From positions 1 through 64,000 of the forward strand of contig NZ_CAAAID010000001.1 in the NCBI RefSeq assembly GCF_900639915.1: a DNA stretch of 64,000 nucleotides, in the 5' to 3' direction. The notes below the pieces were generated by a model, which saw nothing but the letters and a program-made list of their open reading frames with translations, did not search any database and was not told the DNA's origin. This document shows positions 9,675 to 19,709 of the stretch, piece after piece. A program made the position numbers and the translations under genes. The stretch comes from Legionella nagasakiensis. Its GTDB lineage: Bacteria > Pseudomonadota > Gammaproteobacteria > Legionellales > Legionellaceae. Every line of letters begins with the position of its first letter. The first letter of the stretch is position 1.

Positions 9675-9702
9675 ACTCTATGGCCAGGAGGTCAACAAAT
9701 TG

Positions 9703-10566
9703 CTAATTTGCCTTAAACACAAGTAAGGTCCAGCCATCCTGAATAAACGTGTTTTGCAAGGTAAACTGGTCTTGATAGCCTGTGATTACTTCAGATGTTT
9801 GTTCTTCCAAAATTCCCGATACAGCAAGAATCCCTTGTTTTTTAAGTAATTCATGGAATCGTGTTTTTAATGCAAGCAGAGGTGATAATAAAATATTTGC
9901 TATGAGTAAATCTGCTTGTGCGGTAAGCGATTCAGGAAAGCCTATGGTTAATCTTTCTTCGGCAATTAGATTTTTTTGAGCATTATTTCGTGTTGCTAGC
10001 AGTGCTTGTTCATCAATATCCACGGCATTTACGTGTTGGGCGCCAAGCTTCAATGCTGCCAGTGCCAAAATTCCGGAACCACATCCGTAATCAATCACGG
10101 AGCGATGATTAAGGATGGTCTGTTCTAGCCAGGTAAGACAGAGTGCTGTTGTTGGGTGAGTCCCTGTGCCAAAGGCTAAGCCTGGATCAAGAATTAAATT
10201 GGCAGCATTTGGGTCAGGAGACGTTGACCATGATGGACAAATCCATAAGCGTTTGCCAAAACGCAACGGTTTAAAATCACTCATCCAAGCCCGTTCCCAA
10301 TCTTGTTCGGGTACGGGTTGTATGGTAGGAGATAAATGAGTATTGCTGGAGATTAATTGTTCTAATGCCAGATTTGCCTCATGAGCTTGAGCATACAATG
10401 CTTGGATAATGACGTTAGGCCATAAGGGAGTAGTGCCTAATTCAGGCTCTAGAATAGGATCATCTTGTTTATCTGTCAGTGTAATGGATAAAGCCCCACT
10501 TTCTTCTAGCAGTTCATTAAGGCTATCCACCTCATCACGGCGACATTCAATTTGCAGTTGCAGCAC
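9703..10566 (-). CDS. prmA: Ribosomal protein L11 methyltransferase PrmA
   Basis: SAM-dependent enzyme that trimethylates ribosomal protein L11. In 287 residues the N-terminal L11-binding domain (about 1-90) is followed by a Rossmann methyltransferase domain with LDPGLAFGTGTHPTT, SAM motif VIDYGCGSGILALAALKLGA and LLIANILLSPL. It starts 3 bp after the accC stop and is the last gene of aroQ-accB-accC-prmA. The accBC-prmA link is well known in gammaproteobacteria. Confidence 0.96.
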   Translation of the reverse strand: MLQLQIECRRDEVDSLNELLEESGALSITLTDKQDDPILEPELGTTPLWPNVIIQALYAQAHEANLALEQLISSNTHLSPTIQPVPEQDWERAWMSDFKPLRFGKRLWICPSWSTSPDPNAANLILDPGLAFGTGTHPTTALCLTWLEQTILNHRSVIDYGCGSGILALAALKLGAQHVNAVDIDEQALLATRNNAQKNLIAEERLTIGFPESLTAQADLLIANILLSPLLALKTRFHELLKKQGILAVSGILEEQTSEVITGYQDQFTLQNTFIQDGWTLLVFKAN

Positions 10567-10569
10567 AGC

Positions 10570-11910
10570 TTATTCCTTTAACAATTTTTCTAAATAATGA
10601 ATGTTTGTACCGCCTTTTATAAAACCTTTGTCATGCAAAATACGTTGATGAAGTTCAACATTGGTTTTGATTCCTTCAATGATAATTTCATCTAAGGCAT
10701 TTCTCATGCGAGCAAATGCCTCATTGCGAGTTTCACCATAACTAATCAGCTTGCCTATCATGGAATCATAGTTGGGAGGTACGGTGTAACTGCTGTAAAT
10801 ATGGGAATCAAAGCGAATGCCGGGGCCTCCAGGTTGATGCAATAAACGAATTGTACCGGGTGAAGGCATAAACGTTTTAGAATCTTCGGCATTAATTCGG
10901 CATTCAACGGCATGCCCATGCCATTTGATATCATCTTGTTTTAGAATGAATGGCATATTACTGGCAATTTTGATTTGTTCCTTAATTAAATCAATGCCGG
11001 TAATGAGCTCGGTGACGGGGTGTTCAACCTGAATGCGGGTATTCATTTCAATAAAATAGAAACAGTCATCTTGGAATAGAAACTCAAACGTTCCGGCACC
11101 ACGATAATGTAATTCACGACATGCATTAACAACGCGTTCGCCTATTTCTTTGCGTAAGGCGGATGTAATACCAGGAGCTGGTGCTTCCTCAATGACTTTC
11201 TGGTGACGTCGCTGCATTGAACAGTCACGTTCCCCCAGATGGACAGCATTGCCTTTCCCATCACCTAGTACTTGGAATTCAATGTGACGAGGATTTTCCA
11301 AAAATTTTTCCATATAGACCATAGGGTTGCCGAAGGCTGCTTTGGCTTCGCTGCGGGTGAGAGCTATCGCATTTAAGAGATTAGCTTCACTATGGACAAC
11401 GCGCATACCACGACCACCACCGCCGCCTGCTGCTTTAATAATAACTGGATAGCCAATGTTGCGGGCCAGGGATAAATTCAACTGATCATCGTCTAATAAC
11501 GGACCATCTGAACCTGGGACGCAGGGAACGCCGGCTTTTTTCATCGCATCGATTGCAGATACTTTGTCACCCATCAAACGAATGGTTTCAGGGCGCGGAC
11601 CAATAAAACAAAAACCGCTTTGTTCGACAATTTCGGCAAAGTCGGCGTTTTCCGCAAGAAACCCATAGCCAGGATGGATGGCCACTGCATCGGTAATTTC
11701 GGCCGCTGAAATAATAGCAGGTATGTTTAAATAGCTTTTTTGAGAATTAGCAGGTCCAATACAGACGGTTTCATCGGCAAGGCGTACGTGCAGCAAGTCT
11801 TTATCCACTTCTGAATGCACGGCTACAGTCTGTATACCGAGCTCTTTACAGGCGCGCAAAATGCGAAGTGCTATTTCGCCGCGATTGGCGATAACAATTT
11901 TACTCAACAT
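10570..11910 (-). CDS. accC: Acetyl-CoA carboxylase, biotin carboxylase subunit
   Basis: Carboxylates the biotin carried by AccB using ATP and bicarbonate, the first half-reaction of malonyl-CoA formation for fatty acid synthesis. The 446 residues begin [20 protein letters not shown]. The ATP-grasp loop is [13 protein letters not shown], and the later motifs are [21 protein letters not shown] and [16 protein letters not shown]. Full family length. It lies 12 bp after accB in the same operon. It might also serve the orphan carboxyltransferase gene at 13003. Confidence 0.97.
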   Translation of the reverse strand: MLSKIVIANRGEIALRILRACKELGIQTVAVHSEVDKDLLHVRLADETVCIGPANSQKSYLNIPAIISAAEITDAVAIHPGYGFLAENADFAEIVEQSGFCFIGPRPETIRLMGDKVSAIDAMKKAGVPCVPGSDGPLLDDDQLNLSLARNIGYPVIIKAAGGGGGRGMRVVHSEANLLNAIALTRSEAKAAFGNPMVYMEKFLENPRHIEFQVLGDGKGNAVHLGERDCSMQRRHQKVIEEAPAPGITSALRKEIGERVVNACRELHYRGAGTFEFLFQDDCFYFIEMNTRIQVEHPVTELITGIDLIKEQIKIASNMPFILKQDDIKWHGHAVECRINAEDSKTFMPSPGTIRLLHQPGGPGIRFDSHIYSSYTVPPNYDSMIGKLISYGETRNEAFARMRNALDEIIIEGIKTNVELHQRILHDKGFIKGGTNIHYLEKLLKE

Positions 11911-11922
11911 AAATCCAACCCC

Positions 11923-12384
11923 TTATTCGATGGTAAATAAAGGTTGGTCATATTCGACCGGTTCACCGTTGGCAACATGGATGGCAGTGATAGTACCGGC
12001 ACGGTCAGCTTCGATTTCATTAAACATTTTCATCGCTTCTATGATACAAAGGGTATCCCCGGCTTTTACGGATTGACCAATGGTGACAAATGGGGCTGCG
12101 TCAGGGGATGGTGCCGTATACATGGTCCCTACCATCGGTGAGCGCACTTTATGGCCAGAGGTAGTAGCCTCAGCGGATTTTGATTCCGCTGCAGTAGAAG
12201 TCACTGGCGATGCCATTGGCTGAGGTATAGCTGTAGGCATGTTGAACGGTCTGACTTGCGGCACTTCTGGTGCATAGCTGTGGCGGCTAAGGCGTACTGA
12301 TTCTTCACCTTCCTTGATTTCAATTTCAGAAATGCCGGTTTCTTCCAATAATTCAATAAGTTTCTTTATTTTACGTATATCCAT
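11923..12384 (-). CDS. accB: Acetyl-CoA carboxylase biotin carboxyl carrier protein
   Basis: The 153-residue carrier is biotinylated on Lys119 within [14 protein letters not shown]. It has an N-terminal helical part ([19 protein letters not shown]), a proline/alanine-rich linker at about 40-75, and a C-terminal biotinyl domain from about 78 ([20 protein letters not shown]). The thumb segment typical of AccB (SPDAAPF) is present. Followed by accC after 12 bp. Confidence 0.97.
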   Translation of the reverse strand: MDIRKIKKLIELLEETGISEIEIKEGEESVRLSRHSYAPEVPQVRPFNMPTAIPQPMASPVTSTAAESKSAEATTSGHKVRSPMVGTMYTAPSPDAAPFVTIGQSVKAGDTLCIIEAMKMFNEIEADRAGTITAIHVANGEPVEYDQPLFTIE

Positions 12385-12399
12385 TGCTAGGGACTCTCT

Positions 12400-12837
12400 T
12401 TACTTAGATTCATTTATTATGGCTTGTAGTGCCAGTGAATAACCATAAGGACCAAAACCACTGATGACTCCTTGGGCTATATCGGAAAAGTAGGAGTGGT
12501 GGCGAAAAGATTCGCGTGCATGTATATTACTGATATGCACTTCAATAAAAGGAATTTTTACAGCCAAAAGCGCATCACGGATTGCAATGCTGGTATGCGT
12601 ATAAGCGGCTGGATTAATGATAATATAGCTTGCTTGTTCTTCCTGGGCTTGATGGATAGCATAAATAAGTTCTGATTCACTGTTGCTTTGTTTTGCCATT
12701 AATACAAAGCCATGTTTATCAGCTTGATGTTGAAGTTGCTCATTCAGTTGATTCAATGAGGTGTGGCCATAAACGGAGGGTTCGCGTAAACCTAATAAAT
12801 TCAGGTTGGGGCCATGAAGGACAAGTATTTTTTTCAT
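12400..12837 (-). CDS. aroQ: 3-dehydroquinate dehydratase, type II
   Basis: Third step of the shikimate pathway, the anti-type dehydration of dehydroquinate. The 145-residue protein starts [20 protein letters not shown]. It has the flexible lid (REPSVYGH), [18 protein letters not shown] and the active-site segment [20 protein letters not shown]. Length matches the dodecameric type II family. It heads the aroQ-accB-accC-prmA operon (15-bp gap to accB). The aroQ-accBC order is common in gammaproteobacteria. Confidence 0.96.
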   Translation of the reverse strand: MKKILVLHGPNLNLLGLREPSVYGHTSLNQLNEQLQHQADKHGFVLMAKQSNSESELIYAIHQAQEEQASYIIINPAAYTHTSIAIRDALLAVKIPFIEVHISNIHARESFRHHSYFSDIAQGVISGFGPYGYSLALQAIINESK

Positions 12838-13002
12838 TAAAAGTGTAATTGCTTACAAGAGTGTCGAAATTTTGCCTGAAATTCAGGAGTATGTCCATAT
12901 GTGCGAGGATATCGACATAATGTCAGCATGTTAGCTTCAAGTTCTCTGGACTTATAAACCTAAAAACATCAGATATGGTGACGATAGTAGCGAGGCAATT
13001 TC

Positions 13003-14796
13003 ATGACAACCCATATTACCGATGTAACATTACGTGATGCACATCAATGTTTAATTGCAACCCGTTTGCGTACAGAAGATATGTTGCCTATTTGTAAGAA
13101 AATGGATCGTGTCGGTTTTTGGGCTATGGAGGTTTGGGGAGGAGCAACGTTTGATTCTTGTTTGCGTTTTCTTAAAGAAGATCCTTGGCAGCGATTACGA
13201 CAGCTGCGCAAAGCAATTCCTAATACGCCGTTGTCTATGTTGTTGCGAGGGCAGAATTTGCTTGGATATCGTCATTATGCCGATGATGTTGTTCAGGAAT
13301 TTGTACGATTGTCAGTGAAAAATGGTGTTGATGTATTCCGGGTGTTTGATGCGCTTAATGACGTTCGTAATTTGCAAGTTGCTATTAACGCAATTAAGAA
13401 ATATAAGCGGCATGCACAAGGTGCAATTTCTTATACAATCAGTCCTGTACATACTTTGAAAAATTTTGTTGATTTAGGCAAAGCAATGGCTGATATGGGG
13501 TGTGATAGTATAGCAATTAAAGATATGGCTGGATTATTGACCCCTACAGCCACCGTCGAATTATATCAAGCTTTATCTGAGGCGACGAAATTACCTATCC
13601 ATCTTCATAGTCACTCGACATCCGGTCTTGCCAGTATGTGTCTTTATCAGGGCGTTGTTTCGGGTTGTCAACATATTGACACGGCTATCTCTTCCTTTTC
13701 CGGTGGCGCTTCTCATCCGGCAACGGAGTCATTGGTCGCTGCATTAGCTGGTACTCCACAGGATACGGGTCTGGATTTAAATTTATTATTGGACATAAGG
13801 GATTATTTTCAGGAAATAAGAAAGAGATATCATCAGTTTGAAAGTGAAGCTCAGTGTATCGATCCTAGAGTGCAGTTATACCAGGTTCCTGGAGGAATGA
13901 TTTCTAATTTGTATAATCAATTAAAAGAACAGCAGGCTTTAGATAAAATGGATGCGGTGCATGCTGAAATCCCTAAGGTTCGCCGTGATCTGGGATACCC
14001 ACCCCTGGTAACGCCAACCTCACAAATTGTAGGTACGCAAGCTGTCTTGAATGTTCTCACAGGTGATCGCTATAAAACGATTACCAATGAAGTCAAATTA
14101 TATTGTCAGGGAAAATACGGTGCAGCACCAGGAAAAATTAGTACCAACTTACGTAAAAAAGCTATTGGAAGAACTGAGGCAATTGATGTTAGGCCAGCTG
14201 ATTTGCTGTCGCAGGAGCTGGGTCGTTTACGTCAAGAGATAGAGGATTTGGCTGAGAGTGAAGAAGATGTATTATCTTATGCGATGTTTCCTGAAATTGG
14301 TCGATTGTTTCTGGAAGAACGCAAGCATAATGCATTAAAGCCAGAACCCTTAATACTTGCTCCAGAGACGCAAAAGCAGAGAGGATTGTCGGAATTTGAT
14401 ATTGGTTTGCATGGTGAGAGTTACCATGTCAAAGTGGCTGGTTTTGGGGTAAGAGAGCAAACCAGGCAAGCTTTTTACTTATGGGTGGACGGGGTTCCAG
14501 AGGAAGTTATTGTTCATTATGTTGCATCTGATAAACCAGAAAATAGCGTTTCTTCATCTGCAAGAGAATTGGGGCCAGGGGATATAAGGGTTGCAATGCC
14601 GAGCGTTATTGTCAATATTCAGGTAAAGCCAGGGGATAAAGTGGTTGCTGGCCAAGTGTTGCTTGTGGTAGAGGCAATGAAGATGGAGACGGAAGTTCAG
14701 GCACCACAATCTGGTGTGATAAAAGACGTGCTTTGCCAGAAAGGCGAGCGAGTTACACCGGAACAAGTTTTAATTCACTTGTCTATAGACACTTGA
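13003..14796 (+). CDS. oadA: Biotin-dependent carboxyltransferase: pyruvate carboxylase subunit B / oxaloacetate decarboxylase alpha
   Basis: A 597-residue two-domain enzyme. The N-terminal HMG-CoA-lyase-like carboxyltransferase barrel carries DVTLRDAHQCLIATRLRT, FRVFDALNDVRN, KDMAGLLTP and LHSHSTSG. A linker leads to a C-terminal biotinyl domain with Lys560 in VVEAMKMETEV. The oxaloacetate decarboxylase pump also needs membrane subunits beta and gamma, and none are here. Pairing with a biotin carboxylase to form a two-subunit pyruvate carboxylase is therefore at least as likely, and AccC is encoded just upstream on the other strand. The symbol follows common annotation usage. Confidence 0.85.
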   Translation: MTTHITDVTLRDAHQCLIATRLRTEDMLPICKKMDRVGFWAMEVWGGATFDSCLRFLKEDPWQRLRQLRKAIPNTPLSMLLRGQNLLGYRHYADDVVQEFVRLSVKNGVDVFRVFDALNDVRNLQVAINAIKKYKRHAQGAISYTISPVHTLKNFVDLGKAMADMGCDSIAIKDMAGLLTPTATVELYQALSEATKLPIHLHSHSTSGLASMCLYQGVVSGCQHIDTAISSFSGGASHPATESLVAALAGTPQDTGLDLNLLLDIRDYFQEIRKRYHQFESEAQCIDPRVQLYQVPGGMISNLYNQLKEQQALDKMDAVHAEIPKVRRDLGYPPLVTPTSQIVGTQAVLNVLTGDRYKTITNEVKLYCQGKYGAAPGKISTNLRKKAIGRTEAIDVRPADLLSQELGRLRQEIEDLAESEEDVLSYAMFPEIGRLFLEERKHNALKPEPLILAPETQKQRGLSEFDIGLHGESYHVKVAGFGVREQTRQAFYLWVDGVPEEVIVHYVASDKPENSVSSSARELGPGDIRVAMPSVIVNIQVKPGDKVVAGQVLLVVEAMKMETEVQAPQSGVIKDVLCQKGERVTPEQVLIHLSIDT

Positions 14797-14837
14797 TGAT
14801 GTTGCCATGCGACGTTTCCTGATTTGCCTCGTCACCA

Positions 14838-14857
14838 CATAGAATATAGGTTCTATG
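14838..14857. terminator. Small hairpin downstream of the carboxyltransferase gene
   Basis: CATAGAA (14838-14844) pairs with TTCTATG (14851-14857) around a 6-base loop. It lies 42 bp after the stop, in the 237-bp gap before the protease gene. There is no T-run, so this is only a weak terminator candidate. The rest of the gap shows no coding signal. Confidence 0.35.
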
Positions 14858-15033
14858 CCTCGCATACAGTGTGAATAAGCCAATTTTAATCTGAAGACTC
14901 GCTTATTTGCTGGTTAGTGCTATGCTTTTCCTTGCTGTTGTTGTTTTTGTAGGTTGCTGGTTTGAAATAAACAACAAGAACGCTTGATAAATATAAGATA
15001 TCGAAAGGCGTTTATAGCTTAAGGAGATAAGAA

Positions 15034-16710
15034 ATGCACTGCCACGTTCGTTTAACCTCTGCAGCTTTTTGCCTTACAATGGTTTTGCCGTTGCCTCTGA
15101 TAGCAGCACAGGCTGTTGTGCTGAATAAATCCTCGTTAGGAACATTGCAACAGAATTTTTCATTCATCTTTACGAAGGGCGCTCGTCCGCTATCTGCGGC
15201 AATGAATACATTAGAATTAGTCAAAGAACGTACTGATAAAAATCAAATCACCCATGTGCGCATGCAACAGCATTATGCCGGAGTTCCAGTATTTGGGGGG
15301 TATGGTATTCTTCATAGCGTACAACCTGCCAGAAATCTTTTAGGTGCTAATAATAAGATTACGATGAATGGTGTCATCTATAAGGGATTAGAGATTGAGT
15401 TAGGAAATCCTTCGCCCACCTTTATGCAAAATGCAAATGTTGTTTTACAACAGTTTAAAGAACAATACCAAAAGTTTCCTACAAGCGAAGAAGAAGTTAT
15501 GCCAATGGTGTATATTAATGACAATCATCAAGCATTTTGGGCCTATAAAGTCAGTTTACTCGTGCAATACAGGGATAAAATACCAGCACGACCAACGGCT
15601 ATTATAGATGCAACGACTCATACTCCTTTCATTCAATGGAATGATATCAAGACGGCTGCAATGGCCAATGCTAAAGGTGTGGGTTTTGGTGGTAATGAGC
15701 GCACTCGAAAATTCGAGTTTGGCAAAAATCTTCCTTACCTTGCTATCAAACGTGATAAGGCCGTTGGGATTTGTTACATGGAGAATCCTGGTGTAAAAGT
15801 AGTGGATATGCAACATTCTTATAGCAGTGTTAATAAACCAATGCAGTTTGCCTGTCGTCAGAGCGATCCATCTCGTCCAAATACGTATTGGACTGGCTAT
15901 CAAGCGGATGGTTATGATTGGGAGAACGGTGCTTATTCACCGACCAATGATGCATTATACGCGGGCATGGTTATTAACCGGATGTATAAAAAATGGTTTG
16001 GCGTTGCTCCTTTAACTACAGCAGGAAAACCAATGCAATTGGTGATGCGTGTGCATTATGGGTCTGGTTATGAAAATGCGTTCTGGGACGGTAAGCAAAT
16101 GACCTTTGGCGATGGCGATACCATGATGTATCCTTTGGTTTCTTTAGGCGTTAGTGCGCATGAAATTAGCCATGGTTTTACGGAACAACATTCCAATCTC
16201 GTCTATTTCGGTCAAGCCGGAGGCATGAACGAAGCATTTTCTGATATGGCAGCACAGGCGGCGGAGTATTACTCTAAGCGCAGGAACAGTTGGAAAATTG
16301 GGGCTGAAATTATGAAAAAAGATAGTGGTTATAGGGCATTACGCTTTATGGCAAAACCAAGTTTAGATGGTGCTTCAATTGACAAAGCCGATGAATACTA
16401 TAGTGGTTTGGATGTTCACTATTCAAGCGGGGTATATAATCGTTTATTCTATCTTTTAGCGCATCAGCCTGATTGGAATACGCGCAAGGCATTTGATGTA
16501 ATGGTCAAAGCCAATATGGATTACTGGACACCTTATTCATCCTTTGATGAAGGAAGTTGTGGGGTGATTAGTGCTGCTCAAGATCTTGGTTTACCCATCG
16601 AGCCAGTAAAAAAATCACTGGATATGGTGGCTATTGATTATCAGCAATGCGAAGATATTTCTTTCAGATCGCTGGCAGGCCAAGTTCTTACCAAGGGTGA
16701 AACCGCATGA
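15034..16710 (+). CDS. proA: Secreted M4 zinc metalloprotease, ProA/Msp type
   Basis: A 558-residue thermolysin-family preproenzyme. An N-terminal signal peptide (about 1-26, ending PLPLIAAQA) is followed by an FTP/PepSY-type propeptide to about 205. The catalytic domain has zinc ligands H376, H380 (VSAHEISHGFTEQ) and E400 (GGMNEAFSD), and the transition-state histidine H462 (LDVHYSSGVYN). ATG 15034 follows a good AAGGAG site. In L. pneumophila the related ProA (Msp) is the major type II secreted protease, haemolytic and cytotoxic, and it also activates secreted lipases. Slightly longer than ProA (543). A paralogous M4 protease cannot be excluded. Confidence 0.88.
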   Translation: MHCHVRLTSAAFCLTMVLPLPLIAAQAVVLNKSSLGTLQQNFSFIFTKGARPLSAAMNTLELVKERTDKNQITHVRMQQHYAGVPVFGGYGILHSVQPARNLLGANNKITMNGVIYKGLEIELGNPSPTFMQNANVVLQQFKEQYQKFPTSEEEVMPMVYINDNHQAFWAYKVSLLVQYRDKIPARPTAIIDATTHTPFIQWNDIKTAAMANAKGVGFGGNERTRKFEFGKNLPYLAIKRDKAVGICYMENPGVKVVDMQHSYSSVNKPMQFACRQSDPSRPNTYWTGYQADGYDWENGAYSPTNDALYAGMVINRMYKKWFGVAPLTTAGKPMQLVMRVHYGSGYENAFWDGKQMTFGDGDTMMYPLVSLGVSAHEISHGFTEQHSNLVYFGQAGGMNEAFSDMAAQAAEYYSKRRNSWKIGAEIMKKDSGYRALRFMAKPSLDGASIDKADEYYSGLDVHYSSGVYNRLFYLLAHQPDWNTRKAFDVMVKANMDYWTPYSSFDEGSCGVISAAQDLGLPIEPVKKSLDMVAIDYQQCEDISFRSLAGQVLTKGETA

Positions 16711-16750
16711 AGTTTATTTACTTAAATCAAAATAATGGCCTATGCTAAAA

Positions 16751-16803
16751 CAATATTGAATAATAAGGCCATCTATCTTTTAGTGGATGGCTTATCAATA
16801 TTG
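16751..16803. terminator. Imperfect hairpin after the protease gene
   Basis: GCCATC (16768-16773) pairs with GATGGC (16786-16791), with a few further A-T pairs around it after a bulge. Self-complementary CAATATTG motifs flank the structure at both ends. It lies between the protease stop and the next start, so it may reduce read-through. No T-run follows. Confidence 0.35.
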
Positions 16804-16819
16804 AATTAGGTAGATTTTA

Positions 16820-17602
16820 ATGCAGCATGCTAAGCAGACAGTATCGCTAATTACATATAATATTCATAAGGGTTTTGGCCTCGGTAAGGTACGTTTTTTG
16901 TTGCCAGAAATGAGGACAGCGATTGCTGCATTGAACCCTGATTTTGTGTTTCTTCAAGAAGTTCAAGGCGAACATCGACGTCGCGAAAAGCGCATCGAGG
17001 CATGGCCTGAGTCGCCACAATTTGAATACATCGCCGAGGAAATATGGCCGCACTATATTTATGCTAAAAACGCAGTTTATCAGTCGGGGCACCATGGCAA
17101 TGCTATTTTGAGTAAATATCCTTTTGAGCGTTTCGAAAATATTAATTTATCGACAATAAACCGGGCTTCTAGGGGAATATTGCATAGTCAATTAATTTTG
17201 GATGATGCACAGAAAACTAAGATTCATTTGTTGTGTGTCCATTTAGGATTATTTAAAGCGGAACGCAAAGAGCAATGCAAGACATTAATGCTGCGTATTA
17301 GCGAAGCAGTCCCGGAAGATGAGCCTTTATTGATGGCCGGCGATTTTAATGATTGGCGTATGCATTTATCCAGACCATTAGCCAATGAGTTAGGCATTGA
17401 AGAAGCCTTTTTTTCCGTTGAGGGGCAGCATGCCCGTTCTTTTCCAGCAATAAGACCTTCTCTTTGCGTTGATAGAGTGTATTTTCGTGGAATGGACGTG
17501 TGTGAAGTTCAGTGTTTGCAGGGTAAGCCATGGCGAATGTTGTCTGATCATGTACCATTGTTCGCCCGCTTTTCCTTATTATCAGGCTCCAAGTCTAATT
17601 AA
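16820..17602 (+). CDS. Endonuclease/exonuclease/phosphatase family protein
   Basis: 260 residues with the EEP fold: SLITYNIHKGFG at the start (Asn of the active site), FVFLQEVQGEHR (catalytic Glu), GHHGNAILSKYP, MAGDFNDWRM (Asp/Asn pair) and a final SDHVPLFARF (Asp-His). All main catalytic residues of the superfamily are therefore present. Members hydrolyse DNA, phosphoinositides, sphingomyelin or nucleotides, and the substrate cannot be told from sequence. No signal peptide is seen. It lies 110 bp after the M4 protease gene and convergent to the aldolase gene. Confidence 0.85.
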   Translation: MQHAKQTVSLITYNIHKGFGLGKVRFLLPEMRTAIAALNPDFVFLQEVQGEHRRREKRIEAWPESPQFEYIAEEIWPHYIYAKNAVYQSGHHGNAILSKYPFERFENINLSTINRASRGILHSQLILDDAQKTKIHLLCVHLGLFKAERKEQCKTLMLRISEAVPEDEPLLMAGDFNDWRMHLSRPLANELGIEEAFFSVEGQHARSFPAIRPSLCVDRVYFRGMDVCEVQCLQGKPWRMLSDHVPLFARFSLLSGSKSN

Positions 17603-17659
17603 TTTATAGATCTATGGGCATCGAGAGGTTGGGTTATGCCCAACCATCTGATGATTTTA

Positions 17660-18670
17660 TTACTCCATCGTCTGCTGATATTCTCCTAAACAAGCCTTGC
17701 TATTTAAGCGGGCACGTTTAAGTAATGCTTTTTGAGCCTGTTCAATATTTTCTTGTTTTCCCCCCCACGCGTGCAAACAATCTTCCTGAAGTGCACGTCC
17801 ATAGGAAAAACTTAATAGCCAAGGTTGTTTGCCGAAGCTGTTAAGGGCATTTAAATTTTCTGTTGCTTGTTGAGGAGTTTGCCCCCCTGAAAGAAAGTTG
17901 ATGGAAGGCACGGCAGCAGGAACATGATTACGAAATACACCAAGTGTATAATCAGTAATTTCTTCTGGAGAACTAAATGGTTTAACTTCTTTGCCACAAG
18001 TAATCATACTGGGTTTTAAAATCATGCTTTCTAATTCTACTTGATGAATAAATAAGGCATGAAAAAGCTCATGTAATATGAGTTCTGAAGCTTCGGTACA
18101 ATGCTCAATGCTATGATCGCCATCCATCAAAACTTCGGGTTCTACAATCGGTACAATCCCCACGGATTGGCAACAAGCTGCATAGCGGGCAAGAACTTCA
18201 GCACCAGCTTTAATGGCGGTGAGAGTGGGAGCAAACTCGGAAATAGAATAAACATTACGCCATTTGGCAAATCGGGCACCTTTCTCTTTAAAATGCAAGA
18301 GTCGCTCTCTTAAACCATCAAGTCCTTGGGTGATTTTTTCTCCTTCCGTATTAGCCAAGTCAACGAGACCTTTGTCTACTTTGATGCCAGGAACGATGCC
18401 TTTTTTGCTGAATAGTTCGACAATGGGAACCCCATGCTCGTCTGTATGTTGGAACGTTTCTTCAAATAAAATGACTGCATTGACGTATTTTTCTAAATCA
18501 GCTGTGGTTGCCAGCAGTAGGCGGTAATTGCGACGATTTTCCTCATTGTTGTCGGTATTGATGGTTGCAAATCGTTTGCCAATAGTGCTGTTGCTTTCAT
18601 CGGCGGCTAAGATGCCTTTTCCTATTTGTAACAACTGCTCCATTGTTGCGGATAATTCTTCATAATGCAT
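17660..18670 (-). CDS. Fructose-bisphosphate aldolase, class I
   Basis: Cleaves fructose-1,6-bisphosphate in glycolysis and gluconeogenesis through a lysine Schiff base. The 336 residues carry GKGILAADESNSTIGKRF, KFAKWRNV-type KGARFAKWRNVYSI, IVPIVEPEVLMDGDH and the Schiff-base lysine K219 in MILKPSMITCG, followed by NFLSGGQTPQQATENLNAL. This is the eukaryotic-like class I type, not the metal-dependent class II enzyme of E. coli. No gene is co-directional and close except the fpr gene downstream of its start (42-bp gap). Confidence 0.95.
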   Translation of the reverse strand: MHYEELSATMEQLLQIGKGILAADESNSTIGKRFATINTDNNEENRRNYRLLLATTADLEKYVNAVILFEETFQHTDEHGVPIVELFSKKGIVPGIKVDKGLVDLANTEGEKITQGLDGLRERLLHFKEKGARFAKWRNVYSISEFAPTLTAIKAGAEVLARYAACCQSVGIVPIVEPEVLMDGDHSIEHCTEASELILHELFHALFIHQVELESMILKPSMITCGKEVKPFSSPEEITDYTLGVFRNHVPAAVPSINFLSGGQTPQQATENLNALNSFGKQPWLLSFSYGRALQEDCLHAWGGKQENIEQAQKALLKRARLNSKACLGEYQQTME

Positions 18671-18711
18671 GATTTAGTAGTCTCCTGATAGAACAATGAT
18701 AGATGACTGTG

Positions 18712-19449
18712 TTATTTGCCAGAAATGTATTTTTCCCGAATGATGTTTTGCATGGCAAACCCTTTTTCTTTGAGATAGGAAAATGATTCATCGATCATGC
18801 CGGGGTTTCCACATAAATAGATGATATCTTCTGTGGGATTAAGAGCTAAATCGTCAAATGAACTTTGTACATAGCCAATACGCTCATAAGTTTGTTTATT
18901 TTCCTGAGCTTCCCGACTTAGGTGTATGCGAAACTCAACTCGCGGAAATAATGTGACTAAAGTAAAGAATTCATCGCCATATAAAATATCTTCCCGCTTT
19001 TGTACGCCTTGCAGAATGATTATATTAAGTTCTGGATTTATTTGTAAACGGCGTTTTAATTCTGGAATCATGGCACGATAGGGTGTTATTCCCGTACTGG
19101 TGGCAACGAAAATATAGCGTTTTGGCATGTCGTCTTTCAAGATTAAACGACCAAAAGGGCCATTAATGTGAATGGTATCACCAGGTTTCAAATTAAAAAG
19201 CAATTCAGTGCCGGGACCGCCCTCAACATAACCTGCAGCAAATTCAATTCGATTATCCTGAGCAGGGGCATTTGCAACACTATAGCTACGGCGCAGTAAT
19301 TTACCATCCCGTTCAAAATGGAGCGTGATAAATTGTCCCGGAAGGTAATGAAAAGCAGGTTCCTCACTGCTGCGAAAAATAAAATGCTTGACCTTAGGCG
19401 ACAGCATAAATGCTTCTTCTAGGACGATAGGAAAGGTCTTCACCGACAT
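18712..19449 (-). CDS. fpr: Ferredoxin/flavodoxin-NADP(+) reductase
   Basis: A 245-residue FAD flavoprotein that moves electrons between NADPH and ferredoxin or flavodoxin. The FAD domain has the binding motif LLRRSYSVANAP, and GPFGRLIL follows. The NADP domain has FVATSTGITPYRAMI, LQGVQKREDILYGDEF and a C-terminal IIYLCGNPGMIDE. It ends in a short REKYISGK tail, typical of the bacterial short-chain (Azotobacter/Pseudomonas-like) subclass. It precedes the aldolase gene on the same strand. Confidence 0.9.
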   Translation of the reverse strand: MSVKTFPIVLEEAFMLSPKVKHFIFRSSEEPAFHYLPGQFITLHFERDGKLLRRSYSVANAPAQDNRIEFAAGYVEGGPGTELLFNLKPGDTIHINGPFGRLILKDDMPKRYIFVATSTGITPYRAMIPELKRRLQINPELNIIILQGVQKREDILYGDEFFTLVTLFPRVEFRIHLSREAQENKQTYERIGYVQSSFDDLALNPTEDIIYLCGNPGMIDESFSYLKEKGFAMQNIIREKYISGK

Positions 19450-19709
19450 AATAAATTTATCTGATACAAAAAAACTACTAATATAGGGGAAAAATTACAC
19501 TTTGCAAGACTTATGATCTTCTTAATTCTCTTCATAACTACAAGATTAGCATAATTTCTCGGATTCATTTTAGATAAAATGCCGCATTAAGAGTTGATAA
19601 ATAAGATAATTGTATTTCAGGCAGTCGCTTTTTTGTTCTATGCTGTGATAAGAAGCAATGATAAATTGGCTGCTCGCAGTTTCTTTGGTGATGGGTATAT
19701 AATTAATCT

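Noticed and set aside
15556-15903. 115-residue open frame on the minus strand inside the M4 protease gene
   Set aside because: It is wholly inside a gene with full catalytic motifs on the other strand, has no recognisable domain and no ribosome site.
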